This document shows positions 17,174 through 25,930 of a stretch of DNA of 45,502 nt, one piece after another. A program made the translations under genes and the position numbers. Numbering within the stretch: position 1 is the stretch's first letter; every line of letters starts with the position of its first letter. Origin of the DNA: Alphaproteobacteria bacterium 41-28 (lineage in GTDB: Bacteria; Pseudomonadota; Alphaproteobacteria; UBA9655); contig MKUL01000058.1 in the NCBI GenBank assembly GCA_001897795.1, positions 1 through 45,502 of the forward strand, read 5' to 3'. The notes beneath the pieces were generated by a model. That model searched no databases. It was given only the letters and a program-made list of their open reading frames with translations, and was not told the origin of the DNA.

Positions 17174-17952
17174 AGATAAAAAATTACTCTTCGTTCAGCT
17201 CGAGATCCTAACCATATAGCCAAAATCAAAAATACAATAGCTGTTATCAAACAAAACGAATAATTCTCAACAGTTGGCCACTCTCCTTGTAAAAGTGGCG
17301 CTCGAATAATTTGCAAAAGATGATAAATGGGATTGTAATCAACAAAATTGTCAAGTCCAGCTGCACGAAACATTTTTACTTCAAAATAGACAGGTGAAAC
17401 AAACCACAAAGCTTGCAAGATTAAGGTTAAAGCTGGAACCAAGTCTCGAAACCGAACTCCAATATATGCCATAAATGTTGAAAGAGGCCATGCAATTAAC
17501 AACAGGATAGGAAACGCAAGTAAAGCCGATATCCAACAAAGTCCTAAATTCTCTGGCATAATGAATAAGATCCATCCTATTAGCGGCACACTCGCCATCA
17601 TTAACATCATCAAAGCCGCCAAGACTGTGCGCAAGGGGTAGATAGCTAAAGGATGTTTACACTGCTTAATATAGGCATCCGCCTGTAGGAAACTGAGTGC
17701 TCCTCCCGTAACACTGGCAACGAGAAATTCCCAAATAATAATGCCAGACAAAACATGGGGAGCATATCTCGTAATATCTGTATTAAAAAGTCGACTAAAG
17801 ACAAACGATATGAGAAGAGTAATACCGAGAGGCTGAATCATAGACCAAAATATTCCGAAAAAAGAGCGACGCCAACGCGATCGTAGATCAGAGAGAGAAA
17901 GATGAACCCAAAAGTAGCGGGCATCCCAAATGCCGGATATATAATTTATCAT
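17170..17952 (-). CDS. wzm: ABC-2 type permease for polysaccharide export (Wzm type)
   Basis: A 260-residue inner-membrane protein with about six helices. It starts with the family's amphipathic segment (YFWVHLSLSDLRSRWRRSFFGIFWSMIQPLG) and has the conserved GIIIWEFL, FRDLVPALTLILQALWFVSPVYF and YNPIYHLLQIIRAPLL blocks of the TagG/Wzm family. Together with Wzt it moves undecaprenyl-diphosphate-linked O-chain to the periplasm. A clear AAGAGG ribosome site precedes the ATG. The pairing indicates an ABC-dependent rather than a Wzy-dependent O-antigen. Confidence 0.93.
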   Translation of the reverse strand: MINYISGIWDARYFWVHLSLSDLRSRWRRSFFGIFWSMIQPLGITLLISFVFSRLFNTDITRYAPHVLSGIIIWEFLVASVTGGALSFLQADAYIKQCKHPLAIYPLRTVLAALMMLMMASVPLIGWILFIMPENLGLCWISALLAFPILLLIAWPLSTFMAYIGVRFRDLVPALTLILQALWFVSPVYFEVKMFRAAGLDNFVDYNPIYHLLQIIRAPLLQGEWPTVENYSFCLITAIVFLILAIWLGSRAERRVIFYL

Positions 17953-17965
17953 TGAAACCTCTTAA

Positions 17966-18196
17966 CTATTTTTTCCTCCAAACAATAGAAGAAGATTCGA
18001 TTTCTTTATGAATCGCACTGGCTAAAAACAAAACTATCCCACTAGTTGAAATGGGTAAAATCCAAGGATTTAAATTAATGCTATAAATTAAATAATAAAG
18101 CAAGCCATATCCAACAATTGGGGATGACATAGAGTGAATAGTTGATATCATCAAACTATTCGGAAATGCTCGGGCGAGAACCAAATTCTCGATCAA
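17966..18196 (-). CDS. Possible small membrane protein, 76 aa
   Basis: An ORF between per and wzm on the same strand. The product would have two hydrophobic helices (GYGLLYYLIYSI and WILPISTSGIVLFLA) and a basic tail ending WRKK. The longest form starts at TTG 18196; an ATG lies at 18151. Neither start has a good ribosome site, and I do not recognise the family. It might be a real small membrane protein of the operon or a remnant of a larger one. It fills an otherwise 260-base gap in a tightly packed operon, which slightly favours coding. Confidence 0.35.
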   Translation of the reverse strand: MIENLVLARAFPNSLMISTIHSMSSPIVGYGLLYYLIYSINLNPWILPISTSGIVLFLASAIHKEIESSSIVWRKK

Positions 18197-18211
18197 ATGC
18201 TAATTCGCTAT

Positions 18212-19303
18212 TTATCTTGAACCATTAAAATATTTTTTGATTGTCTCACATATCATAGATATCTCTTCAAATTCTAAATCTGGATAGCTGGGAAAATTTA
18301 TTCCACGTTGACTCAAAGACTCCGCCACAGGATATGATCTGTCAATGAAAAGATGAGGAAAAGTATGGCAAGGTGGGAAAAGGGGGCGTGTCTCTATACC
18401 ATTTTGTTGAAGATACTCACGCAAAGCATCCCTGTGTTCAGAAGAATCCAATAGCATAGTACACATCCAAAATGAATGTTGCGTATCTGGTAATTCATCG
18501 TGGAACGTGAGGGGAAAATCTTTTAGATTTTGCTTATACCATTGAGCAATTTGTCTTTTTTTTGCGAGAATTTCGTCTGCTTTTTCAATTTGTGCAAGCC
18601 CAATTGCGGCACAAATGTTTGTCATACGATAATTATAAGCGACGATATCATGCCAGTACTCGCGAGTTTTAGAAACACCTTGAGTTTTAAGATGAAAGAC
18701 TTTATCAATCAGATTTTTCGTTTTGGCAACAACCATTCCTCCTTCACCTGTCGTAATGGTTTTATTCCCAAAAAAACTAAAGGTGGCAATATCTCCAAGG
18801 GTCCCAACGTGTTGTTGCCTATAAAAAGATCCAAAGGCTTCAGCGCAATCCTCAATTAAATAGAGTTGATGATCTTTGCAGATGTTTACAAGTCTACCCA
18901 TGTCGCACGGCAATCCATAAAGATGAACAGCCATCACGGCCTTCGTACGGGATGTTATTTTGCGCAGTACATCATCAGCATCCATTTGCAAGGTGGATTC
19001 TACAGAATCTACAAAAACAGGAGTTGCTCCAGTTTGTACTATTGTATTAACCGATGCAACATAAGTTAATGTTGGTACAATAACTTCATCACCGGGTCCA
19101 ATCCCCAAAGCTGTAAGAGCAAGATGGATCGCAACAGTGCCATTACATACCGTTGTCACATGGGGTGAACCTATAAAAAGCCCAAATTGCTTTTCAAATT
19201 TATCAATGAATTCTCCTTTAGAAGAAATCCATGTGGAATCTAGACAACGATTTACGTATTCTTTTTCACGATTTTTCAAATATGGCTTATAAATTGGTAT
19301 CAT
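18212..19303 (-). CDS. per: GDP-perosamine synthase (DegT/DnrJ/EryC1/StrS aminotransferase)
   Basis: A 363-residue PLP-dependent enzyme that converts GDP-4-keto-6-deoxymannose plus glutamate to GDP-perosamine. It closely follows the RfbE/Per subgroup: start MIPIYKPYL, CLDSTWISSKG, CNGTVAIHLAL, EVIVPTLTY, EDCAEAFGS (PLP phenol Asp) and SFFGNKTITTGEGG with the Schiff-base Lys. The C-terminus holds YNYRMTNICAAIGLAQ, also typical of Per. It lies directly downstream of gmd, which makes its substrate. Ribosome site is weak. The assignment to Per rather than to other sugar aminotransferases rests on this motif set and the gmd/manC context. Confidence 0.92.
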   Translation of the reverse strand: MIPIYKPYLKNREKEYVNRCLDSTWISSKGEFIDKFEKQFGLFIGSPHVTTVCNGTVAIHLALTALGIGPGDEVIVPTLTYVASVNTIVQTGATPVFVDSVESTLQMDADDVLRKITSRTKAVMAVHLYGLPCDMGRLVNICKDHQLYLIEDCAEAFGSFYRQQHVGTLGDIATFSFFGNKTITTGEGGMVVAKTKNLIDKVFHLKTQGVSKTREYWHDIVAYNYRMTNICAAIGLAQIEKADEILAKKRQIAQWYKQNLKDFPLTFHDELPDTQHSFWMCTMLLDSSEHRDALREYLQQNGIETRPLFPPCHTFPHLFIDRSYPVAESLSQRGINFPSYPDLEFEEISMICETIKKYFNGSR

Positions 19304-19316
19304 TATTTCAGAGTTA

Positions 19317-20408
19317 TTATTCGTGATAATTAAAATATTTCATTCCATGTAACTTAGAAATCTCATCTCCCTGAGCAGCTTTCATATCCTCATGCATCAT
19401 TTCAACAACAAGCTCCTGAAATGATATTTTAGGAGTCCACCCCATTTTTTCCTTTGCCTTTGACGCATCCCCGACCAATGTATCAACTTCTGTAGGCCTA
19501 AAATAACGTGGATCTATAGCAATGATGCACTTTCCGGTTTCAATAGAATATCCTTTTTCATCAATACCTTCTCCTTCCCAGCGAATACCGATGCCAATTT
19601 CTTTAGCAGCTAGCTCAATAAACTCTCGAACAGAATGCTGTTCACCCGTTGCGATAACATAATCTTCAGAAATTTCCTGTTGGAGCATAAGCCATTGCAT
19701 TTCCACGTAATCACGAGCATGTCCCCAGTCCCTTAAAGCATTAACGTTACCAAGGTACAATTTTTCTTGAAGGCCCAATTTTATACGAGCCAATGATCTT
19801 GTAATTTTTCGGGTAACGAATGTCTCTCCTCGCAAGGGGGATTCATGGTTGAAGAGAATCCCATTACAGGCAAACATATTATAGGCTTCTCGATAATTTA
19901 CTGTAATCCAATAAGCATATAATTTAGCAACTGCATAGGGTGAGCGCGGGTAGAAAGGGGTTGTTTCTTTTTGGGGGGTTTCTTGAACTAAACCATATAA
20001 TTCGGACGTTGAAGCTTGGTAGAATTTTGTTTTATTCTCTAATTTCAAAATACGTATCCCCTCAAGAATACGCAATGCCCCCAAGGCATCCGAATTAGCC
20101 GTATATTCAGGTTCATCAAAGGATACAGCAACATGACTTTGAGCTGCTAGGTTATAAATTTCATCTGGCTGCACTTTTTGAATAATACGAAGTAAACTCG
20201 ACGAATCTGTCATATCGCCATAGTGAAGTGTAAACTTATGCCCTTTTTCATGGGGATCGTGATAAATATGGTCAATTCTATCCGTATTAAAAAGCGATGT
20301 GCGTCGCTTTATACCATGAACTTCGTAGCCCTTTGAAAGAAGAAACTCAGCAAGATAAGCTCCATCTTGTCCCGTCACTCCAGTAATTAATGCACTTTTG
20401 CTATTCAT
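19317..20408 (-). CDS. gmd: GDP-mannose 4,6-dehydratase
   Basis: A 363-residue extended SDR enzyme that turns GDP-mannose into GDP-4-keto-6-deoxymannose. Visible: the NADP-binding [15 protein letters not shown] at residues 10-24, [14 protein letters not shown], the [10 protein letters not shown] strand, the active-site region [15 protein letters not shown], and the catalytic YAVAK. It also has the family's [18 protein letters not shown] and [20 protein letters not shown]. Length matches bacterial Gmd. The product is the substrate of Per, the next gene. It follows manB after an 84-base gap in which I see no gene. Confidence 0.96.
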   Translation of the reverse strand: MNSKSALITGVTGQDGAYLAEFLLSKGYEVHGIKRRTSLFNTDRIDHIYHDPHEKGHKFTLHYGDMTDSSSLLRIIQKVQPDEIYNLAAQSHVAVSFDEPEYTANSDALGALRILEGIRILKLENKTKFYQASTSELYGLVQETPQKETTPFYPRSPYAVAKLYAYWITVNYREAYNMFACNGILFNHESPLRGETFVTRKITRSLARIKLGLQEKLYLGNVNALRDWGHARDYVEMQWLMLQQEISEDYVIATGEQHSVREFIELAAKEIGIGIRWEGEGIDEKGYSIETGKCIIAIDPRYFRPTEVDTLVGDASKAKEKMGWTPKISFQELVVEMMHEDMKAAQGDEISKLHGMKYFNYHE

Positions 20409-20492
20409 AGTTTTATCTCTTAGGTCTCATTTCCAATTTTCATGTTTTTTGTTTTTTCTGTACAAGCTAACTACTAATTTTCATCTATTTTT

Positions 20493-21905
20493 CTATGCTG
20501 CTTTTCCGTACAATACATTAAGATGGCTATTTATCACTCCTTCAATTTCTGCAACACGTTCCCTTAGAAGGGTCTTGTTAGCTCGTGTTTCGACATTAAG
20601 ACGCAAAAGAGATTCTGTGTTAGAAGGTCGTATATTAAAGCGCCATTCTGAAAATTCAAGACTCAAACCATCTGTATCATCAATTTTGGGATTCAGGGGA
20701 GAAAAATGCTTAAAAATGGCTTCAATAACCAGACTCGTATTCTCTACGTTATAATTTATTTCTCCACTGCAAGGAAAGGCCTCTATTCGTTCAACTACCA
20801 TTTGTGAAAGCTTTTTTCCCGTGAGACTCATGAGTTCAGCAACCAATAACCATGGGATCATACCGCTGTCACAATATGCAAAATCACGAAAATAGTGGTG
20901 AGCACTCATTTCACCACCGTAAATTGCATTTTCAAACCTCATACGCTCTTTAATAAAACCATGTCCCGTTTTGTTTTGAATGGCTTGACCACCAGCCTTT
21001 TCGACGACGTCAACCGTATTCCAAAGCAACCTTGGATCATGGATTATTTTTTCATGAGGATATTTCTTTAAAAAGGCCTCTGCTAACAGGCCAACTATAT
21101 AATACCCCTCAATGAATTCCCCATTTTCACAAAATAAAAAGCATCTATCGAAATCACCATCCCAGGCAATTCCCATATCTGCCTTATGAAATCTTACAGC
21201 TTCAGAAGTAAGTAAGCGATTTTCGGGTAATAATGGGTTCGGGACACCATTAGGAAAGTTTCCATCAGGATCATCGTTTAAGTAAATAAATTCAAAAGGT
21301 AAATGTTTCTCCAACAATTTTAGGATTAAACCTGCCCCACCATTTCCAGGGTTAACAATAATTTTTAATGGTTTAATTAAATCTATATTAATGTAGCCTA
21401 GAAGATGGGAAATATACTTCGTTTTATCATTCTGGTCTTTTGTCCAACCCTTCTTCACTCTGTCAAAATCATCCGATGTTAAAGTTAAGTTTTGTAGCTC
21501 TTCTACTCGATTACATATTTCAAGTAAACCTGAATCTCCTGATATAGGTATACTCTGACCCCGAACAAGCTTCATTCCATTGAAACCTTTTGGATTATGG
21601 CTTGCCGTAATCATAATTCCACCCCCAATATTCTGGGATTGCTTATCAAAGGTTTGAAAATATACCTCTTCTGTGCCACATAAGCCAATATTTATAACAT
21701 TTACACCTTCGTAGTTGAGGCCTTTTATCAAATGGTTGGCTAAGTCTGGGCTCTCTAAACGGATGTCGTATCCAACGACGACAGTATGTGGACGAATCTC
21801 TTTTGCAAAAGCTCTACCTATATTATAGGCTAATTCACAATCTAGTTCCTCTGGGATTTTGCCACGAATATCATAGGCTTTAAAACAAGATATTCTAGGC
21901 TGCAT
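20493..21905 (-). CDS. manB: Phosphomannomutase / phosphoglucomutase (ManB type)
   Basis: About 470 residues, cytosolic. It interconverts mannose-6-phosphate and mannose-1-phosphate. Motifs of the alpha-D-phosphohexomutase family are present: start RISCFKAYDIRGKIP, phosphoserine loop ITASHNPKGFNGMK, metal loop GIAWDGDFDRC, sugar loop GGEMSAHHYFRD and the C-terminal phosphate-binding RPSNTESLLRLNVE. Translation probably starts at ATG 21905, 11 bases before the end of manC, with GGAAG upstream; the longer frame into manC is not expected. Supplies mannose-1-phosphate to ManC. Confidence 0.94.
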   Translation of the reverse strand: MQPRISCFKAYDIRGKIPEELDCELAYNIGRAFAKEIRPHTVVVGYDIRLESPDLANHLIKGLNYEGVNVINIGLCGTEEVYFQTFDKQSQNIGGGIMITASHNPKGFNGMKLVRGQSIPISGDSGLLEICNRVEELQNLTLTSDDFDRVKKGWTKDQNDKTKYISHLLGYINIDLIKPLKIIVNPGNGGAGLILKLLEKHLPFEFIYLNDDPDGNFPNGVPNPLLPENRLLTSEAVRFHKADMGIAWDGDFDRCFLFCENGEFIEGYYIVGLLAEAFLKKYPHEKIIHDPRLLWNTVDVVEKAGGQAIQNKTGHGFIKERMRFENAIYGGEMSAHHYFRDFAYCDSGMIPWLLVAELMSLTGKKLSQMVVERIEAFPCSGEINYNVENTSLVIEAIFKHFSPLNPKIDDTDGLSLEFSEWRFNIRPSNTESLLRLNVETRANKTLLRERVAEIEGVINSHLNVLYGKAA

Positions 21906-23325
21906 TAGCAGTTCTTCCGTAAATATCATCATAGCGGATGATGTCATCTTCCCCCAAATAATCCCCTGTCTGCACCTCGATTATTACAAGTTTTTCGATT
22001 CCTGGGTTTGACAGACGATGCTTAATTCCCACAGGAATATAAGTCGACTGATTAATTTCTAGGGTGAACTCATCGTCACCGTTAATAACGAGCGCAGTCC
22101 CACTTACAACAACCCAATGCTCTGCCCGATGATTATGTATTTGCAAACTCAGACTACCTCCAGAGTTTACTTCGATACGTTTTATCTTAAAACAATGACC
22201 TTCTTCTAAAATAGTATACGTTCCCCAAGGTCTGTAAGCCGTTTTACTCAATTTATAAGCTTCATGCCCGTTATCTTTTAGTTGACTATAAATATTTTTT
22301 ACGTCTTGTGCATTTTTTTTATTCGCAACCAACAAAGCATCCGAAGTATCGACAATAATTAGATCTTCCAAACCAACAGCCCCAATCATTCGCTTATTGC
22401 TTTCAATATAACAGTTTTTTACATCATGAATGACGACCTCTCCCTTTATGCCATTACCATTAGAATCTGGAACTAATAATTCGCTAATCGCACTCCAGGT
22501 CCCTATATCGCTCCACTCAATATCACAAGGGACTACTGCTGCCCTTTTTGTTTTTTCCATGATCGCATAATCTATTGAATTTTCTGGAACTTCAGCAAAA
22601 GTAATTGGGTCAATTTCAAGGCTTCTGAGTTTTATATTCTTAGTTAATTTTGATTTTTGTATACAAGTTTGTGTTGCGAGCAAAATATCCGGACAATACA
22701 TTCCCATTTCATAAAGGATGGTTTCTGCAGAAAAACAAAACATCCCTGAGTTCCATAAAAAATTATCCGTTTTAAGATATATCTCAGCCTGCTTCAAAGA
22801 AGGCTTTTCAATAAAACGAATGACGTCATTACCATTTGCCTCAACGTAACCATATCCTGTCTCGGGCGAACTTGGCTTCATCCCGAAAATTACGAGTCTT
22901 CCCTCTTTTGCAAGATTCTCTGCTTCTCTGACTGCATTAAGAAATGCTCCTTCATTTAAAATGAGATGATCGGAAGGTAGAACAAGTAAAATCGAATCTT
23001 TACCATACAAACCCGATATGTCTTGAGCTGCCAGCGCAATTGCTGCTGCCGTATTTTTTCCAAATGGTTCTATAATATAGTTGCTATCAAAATTATTAGG
23101 AGAATTTTTTTCGATTTGTTCATATTCTTTTGTTGTTCTAAAAAAAAGTTCTTTATTCGTCACTGTTGTAATGCTTTTTACGGATGCAATTGCATGACTT
23201 CTCAAAAAAGCTTTCTGTAAAAAACTTTGCCCATCTGACAATTTCATAAATGGTTTGGGGTTAAGATCCCGTGAAACTGGCCACAACCGACTGCCAACCC
23301 CCCCTGACAAAATGACCGCATGCAT
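21895..23325 (-). CDS. manC: Mannose-1-phosphate guanylyltransferase / mannose-6-phosphate isomerase (bifunctional)
   Basis: A 476-residue type II enzyme. The N-terminal nucleotidyltransferase (residues 1 to about 345) has the pyrophosphorylase signature LSGGVGSRLWPVSRDLNPKPF and the FIEKPSLKQAE motif. The C-terminal cupin (about 360-476; RPWGTYTILEEG, QIHNHRAEHWVVVSGTA, YIPVGIKHRLSNPG) gives phosphomannose isomerase activity. One protein thus converts fructose-6-phosphate to mannose-6-phosphate and mannose-1-phosphate to GDP-mannose. It is the first gene of the minus-strand O-chain operon; an AAGAG site precedes the ATG. The promoter should lie in 23326-23420, which is AT-rich, but I see no strong consensus. 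Confidence 0.96.
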   Translation of the reverse strand: MHAVILSGGVGSRLWPVSRDLNPKPFMKLSDGQSFLQKAFLRSHAIASVKSITTVTNKELFFRTTKEYEQIEKNSPNNFDSNYIIEPFGKNTAAAIALAAQDISGLYGKDSILLVLPSDHLILNEGAFLNAVREAENLAKEGRLVIFGMKPSSPETGYGYVEANGNDVIRFIEKPSLKQAEIYLKTDNFLWNSGMFCFSAETILYEMGMYCPDILLATQTCIQKSKLTKNIKLRSLEIDPITFAEVPENSIDYAIMEKTKRAAVVPCDIEWSDIGTWSAISELLVPDSNGNGIKGEVVIHDVKNCYIESNKRMIGAVGLEDLIIVDTSDALLVANKKNAQDVKNIYSQLKDNGHEAYKLSKTAYRPWGTYTILEEGHCFKIKRIEVNSGGSLSLQIHNHRAEHWVVVSGTALVINGDDEFTLEINQSTYIPVGIKHRLSNPGIEKLVIIEVQTGDYLGEDDIIRYDDIYGRTANAA

Positions 23326-23420
23326 TATATAGTACTCTTAATATGAGAAAGATTATAAACTTTGATCTAAATTATTGTTTCATGTGTGTCAAGGTAATGC
23401 CCGTTTTTCCTAGAAAAAAA

Positions 23421-24377
23421 TCATCTCACGAACACGCGATCACTTTTAAGCAGAGACTCTATGCTTCCCTTAAAAAAAACTGTATCTACGGGGCATTTAA
23501 TAAACCCTTGTGGCAACTGGTGCTCAGGGATGCGTGAAAATCCATTTTTTTCATAAAAACGGATGGCAGCTTTGAATATGTCAACCGTCCCCAGATAGAG
23601 GTCATTGAATTGATGTTTGGCGGCAGACTTAAGGAGCGTCTTCAGTAATTTTTGAGCAACTCCCTTGCCGCGATATCTTTGATCGACAAAAAACTTTTTA
23701 ATTTCAGCACTGCACATATCAAGTTTCTTCAATCCAATACTTCCAATAACGGTTCCATTGTTATCAACCGCATACCAAAAATTATAAGAATTATTGTAGT
23801 AAAATTCTTCTTCAGCTTTTAAAACACCAGCATTGATATCGCTTTGTATAGGCAATAAAAATTCATCTTTCTGAATCGTTTCAATCATACGAATAATCTG
23901 TTTGCGAACTTTACGAGATGTTGAAAGTGTGAAGATTTTTACCTGTTCACGGAGTGATCTGCTTTTTTCAAGCGCTTCTCCATATTTTTGTATGGAATCG
24001 ATAATTTGATTTTGATCTTCTTCCGATAAAAACTCAAAGGCACCCTTTATTTTTGAATTCGAAAATTCATCGATCGTTTCTAGCTCAAGCTGACCCTTGT
24101 CAGTAAGAGATAAATACTTTTCACGCCTATCATTGCCCTCTTGAAAGGTAACAAATTCATGCTTAATCAAGCCATTAACGATACGTGACATGGCTGAGGT
24201 GGACAAAAGAAGAACGTGACCTAGCTTAGAAATCGTTATACCCGATTCCTTTGAAATCTCGATGAGGGCATGCCAATGGGGTGGGGTTTTTTGAGCTTCG
24301 TTTAAGCTCAACATCCCCAGCTCTCGGATGAGCTTACGGGAGACATGTCTTAATTGGCTGATATGATCCTTTTGCAT
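23421..24377 (-). CDS. MarR-family regulator fused to a GNAT acetyltransferase
   Basis: A 318-residue fusion. Residues 1 to about 145 form a MarR winged helix-turn-helix (ISKLGHVLLLSTSAMSRIVNGLIKHEFV, then NDRREKYLSLTDKG as the wing). Residues 150 to about 300 form a GNAT domain with the acetyl-CoA loop QRYRGKGVAQKLL and the C-terminal AAIRFYEKNGFSRI. Such fusions are known and presumably couple sensing or acetylation of a small ligand to transcription, but substrates are mostly unknown. It is divergent from alaX, and a 37-bp dyad lies between the two starts, which suggests it controls both itself and the alaX-lysE unit. Confidence 0.9.
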   Translation of the reverse strand: MQKDHISQLRHVSRKLIRELGMLSLNEAQKTPPHWHALIEISKESGITISKLGHVLLLSTSAMSRIVNGLIKHEFVTFQEGNDRREKYLSLTDKGQLELETIDEFSNSKIKGAFEFLSEEDQNQIIDSIQKYGEALEKSRSLREQVKIFTLSTSRKVRKQIIRMIETIQKDEFLLPIQSDINAGVLKAEEEFYYNNSYNFWYAVDNNGTVIGSIGLKKLDMCSAEIKKFFVDQRYRGKGVAQKLLKTLLKSAAKHQFNDLYLGTVDIFKAAIRFYEKNGFSRIPEHQLPQGFIKCPVDTVFFKGSIESLLKSDRVFVR

Positions 24378-24405
24378 TGCCTAATTTCCTTTCATAACGA
24401 AAAAT

Positions 24406-24442
24406 TAACATAAGTAGTTGCAAATTGCAAGCAATTATGTTA
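24406..24442. promoter_or_regulatory. 37-bp dyad operator between the MarR-GNAT gene and alaX
   Basis: The site reads TAACATAA-N4-TTGCAA-A-TTGCAA-N4-TTATGTTA and is symmetric about base 24424. Outer and inner arms are both perfect. It lies 29 bases from the MarR-GNAT start and 32 bases from alaX. TTGCAA is also close to a -35 hexamer on each strand, so bound protein would cover both promoters. MarR proteins typically bind such 15-20-bp dyads; the extra outer arms may bind a second dimer. Confidence 0.7.
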
Positions 24443-24473
24443 GAAATGATTCTATCAATTCAGGAGAGAGATC

Positions 24474-25193
24474 ATGAATACCCTGCTTTCATATTTTGAA
24501 GATACGTACAAATTTGAGGATCACGCGATTATCGAGGCAAATGGCAAAGATGAAAATGGGAGTTTCCTTATTCTCAACAAAACCATCTTCTATCCGCAAG
24601 GAGGCGGACAGCCCTCAGACCGTGGTACTCTTGAAGTGGGAAGTGTTGTTATCCCTATCCACAAGGTTAAATCCGTTGAGAATGAGATCAGGCACTATAC
24701 AGATCGAGAATATAACCAGTTTGTTGGGCAAAAAGTTAAATGTTCTGTCGATCAAGAAACTCGACTTTTGCATGCTAGGCTGCATACGTCAGGTCATTTA
24801 ATAAGCAATGTTATTGAACAAAATTACCCTTGCTGGAGAGGCGTTAAAGGCCATCATTTCCCTGACGAATGTTATGTTGAATTTTCGTCAAAGAATAGCC
24901 AATTGGAAAATATAACTCTTGAATTCGTTAATAAAGAGATTGAAAAATTCATAGAGGCAGACTGTTTGATAAACGTTGATCAAGTCGCAAGCCAGAACTT
25001 GAAAGAAATGTGTCCAAACTTGGCTTATAGCATACCCGGTGATCAGCCGATTCGAGTTATGCGCATTGGAGATTTTCCTTTTTCACCCTGCGGCGGAACC
25101 CATATCAAAAGCCTCAAGGAATTGAAAGGCCTCGAAATTACGAAATGTAAGGTTAAAAACAAGATTATGAAAATTAATTATCACATCAATTAG
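24474..25193 (+). CDS. alaX: Alanyl-tRNA editing protein AlaX (AlaX-M like)
   Basis: A 239-residue free-standing homologue of the AlaRS editing domain. It hydrolyses wrongly charged tRNA-Ala (usually Ser- or Gly-tRNA-Ala). The glycine-rich FYPQGGGQPSDRG motif marks the longer AlaX-M type. Zinc ligands are intact: HTSGH (HxxxH) near residue 103 and CGGTH near residue 205. A strong GGAGAGAG ribosome site precedes the ATG. lysE-like follows at once, with its ribosome site overlapping the alaX stop. Divergence from a MarR-GNAT regulator suggests that the pair is induced by a small molecule rather than expressed constantly. Confidence 0.9.
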   Translation: MNTLLSYFEDTYKFEDHAIIEANGKDENGSFLILNKTIFYPQGGGQPSDRGTLEVGSVVIPIHKVKSVENEIRHYTDREYNQFVGQKVKCSVDQETRLLHARLHTSGHLISNVIEQNYPCWRGVKGHHFPDECYVEFSSKNSQLENITLEFVNKEIEKFIEADCLINVDQVASQNLKEMCPNLAYSIPGDQPIRVMRIGDFPFSPCGGTHIKSLKELKGLEITKCKVKNKIMKINYHIN

Positions 25194-25203
25194 GATGGTT
25201 TTT

Positions 25204-25842
25204 ATGGAGTCTCTGCTTTATACCTCCCTTCCCTCCCTCATCAGTTTAGCTGGGTTGAACCTGGTTGCTCTGATCAGTCCTGGCCCTGATTTTGCAGTGA
25301 TCGTCAGGAATAGCCTTGTATATTCACGCAAAACCGCATTTCTGACGGCTTTTGGTATTGCCCTTGGAATTGTGGTCCATGTAAGCTATTCATTACTGGG
25401 ATTAGGATTTATTATCAAAGAGAATGCTTGGCTTTTCTTGGGTATAAAATATCTAGGTGCTGGCTATTTGCTTTACATTGGAGTGAATGGCTTAAGGGCT
25501 AAGAAAAAAACTTTAGCTTTAGAGTCTATCCACCACATGCGCGACATATCGGCATTCGCTGCCATCAGTACGGGCTTTTTAACGAATGCCCTCAATCCCA
25601 AATGTATGTTGTTCTTTATCAGTCTCTTTTCTGTGGTCATTTCTCCAGATACTCCAACCTTCATCTTGCTTATCTATGGGCTCCTTATTTTTGTTGAAAC
25701 ATTGGCCTGGTTTAGTTTTGTCTCTTTTTGCTTATCTGGAAAACGAACGCGGGAAAAATTCAACGCGTTCAGTCATTGGATTGAGCGTGTTACAGGAGGT
25801 GTTTTAATTGCCCTCGGCGCTAAGCTGTTGTTGGCTGTATAA
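25204..25842 (+). CDS. LysE/RhtB family amino-acid exporter
   Basis: About 212 residues with six predicted helices. The conserved start NLVALISPGPDFAVIVRNSL and the FLTNALNPKCMLFF motif after helix 3 define the LysE/RhtB family, which exports amino acids or derivatives such as homoserine, threonine and others. I prefer ATG 25204, with the ribosome site AGGATGG overlapping the alaX stop codon; ATG 25195 lies too close to that site. Co-transcription with alaX points to the export of an amino acid that is misused by a tRNA synthetase, which is inference. Confidence 0.88.
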   Translation: MESLLYTSLPSLISLAGLNLVALISPGPDFAVIVRNSLVYSRKTAFLTAFGIALGIVVHVSYSLLGLGFIIKENAWLFLGIKYLGAGYLLYIGVNGLRAKKKTLALESIHHMRDISAFAAISTGFLTNALNPKCMLFFISLFSVVISPDTPTFILLIYGLLIFVETLAWFSFVSFCLSGKRTREKFNAFSHWIERVTGGVLIALGAKLLLAV

Positions 25843-25930
25843 AGGCTGGTGCCTTATCTCACATTTGTCCTCCCACTTTTCTGAGGGATTGCTCCGACGG
25901 AGAGGAATTCATGAGATTATGTCTAACCAT

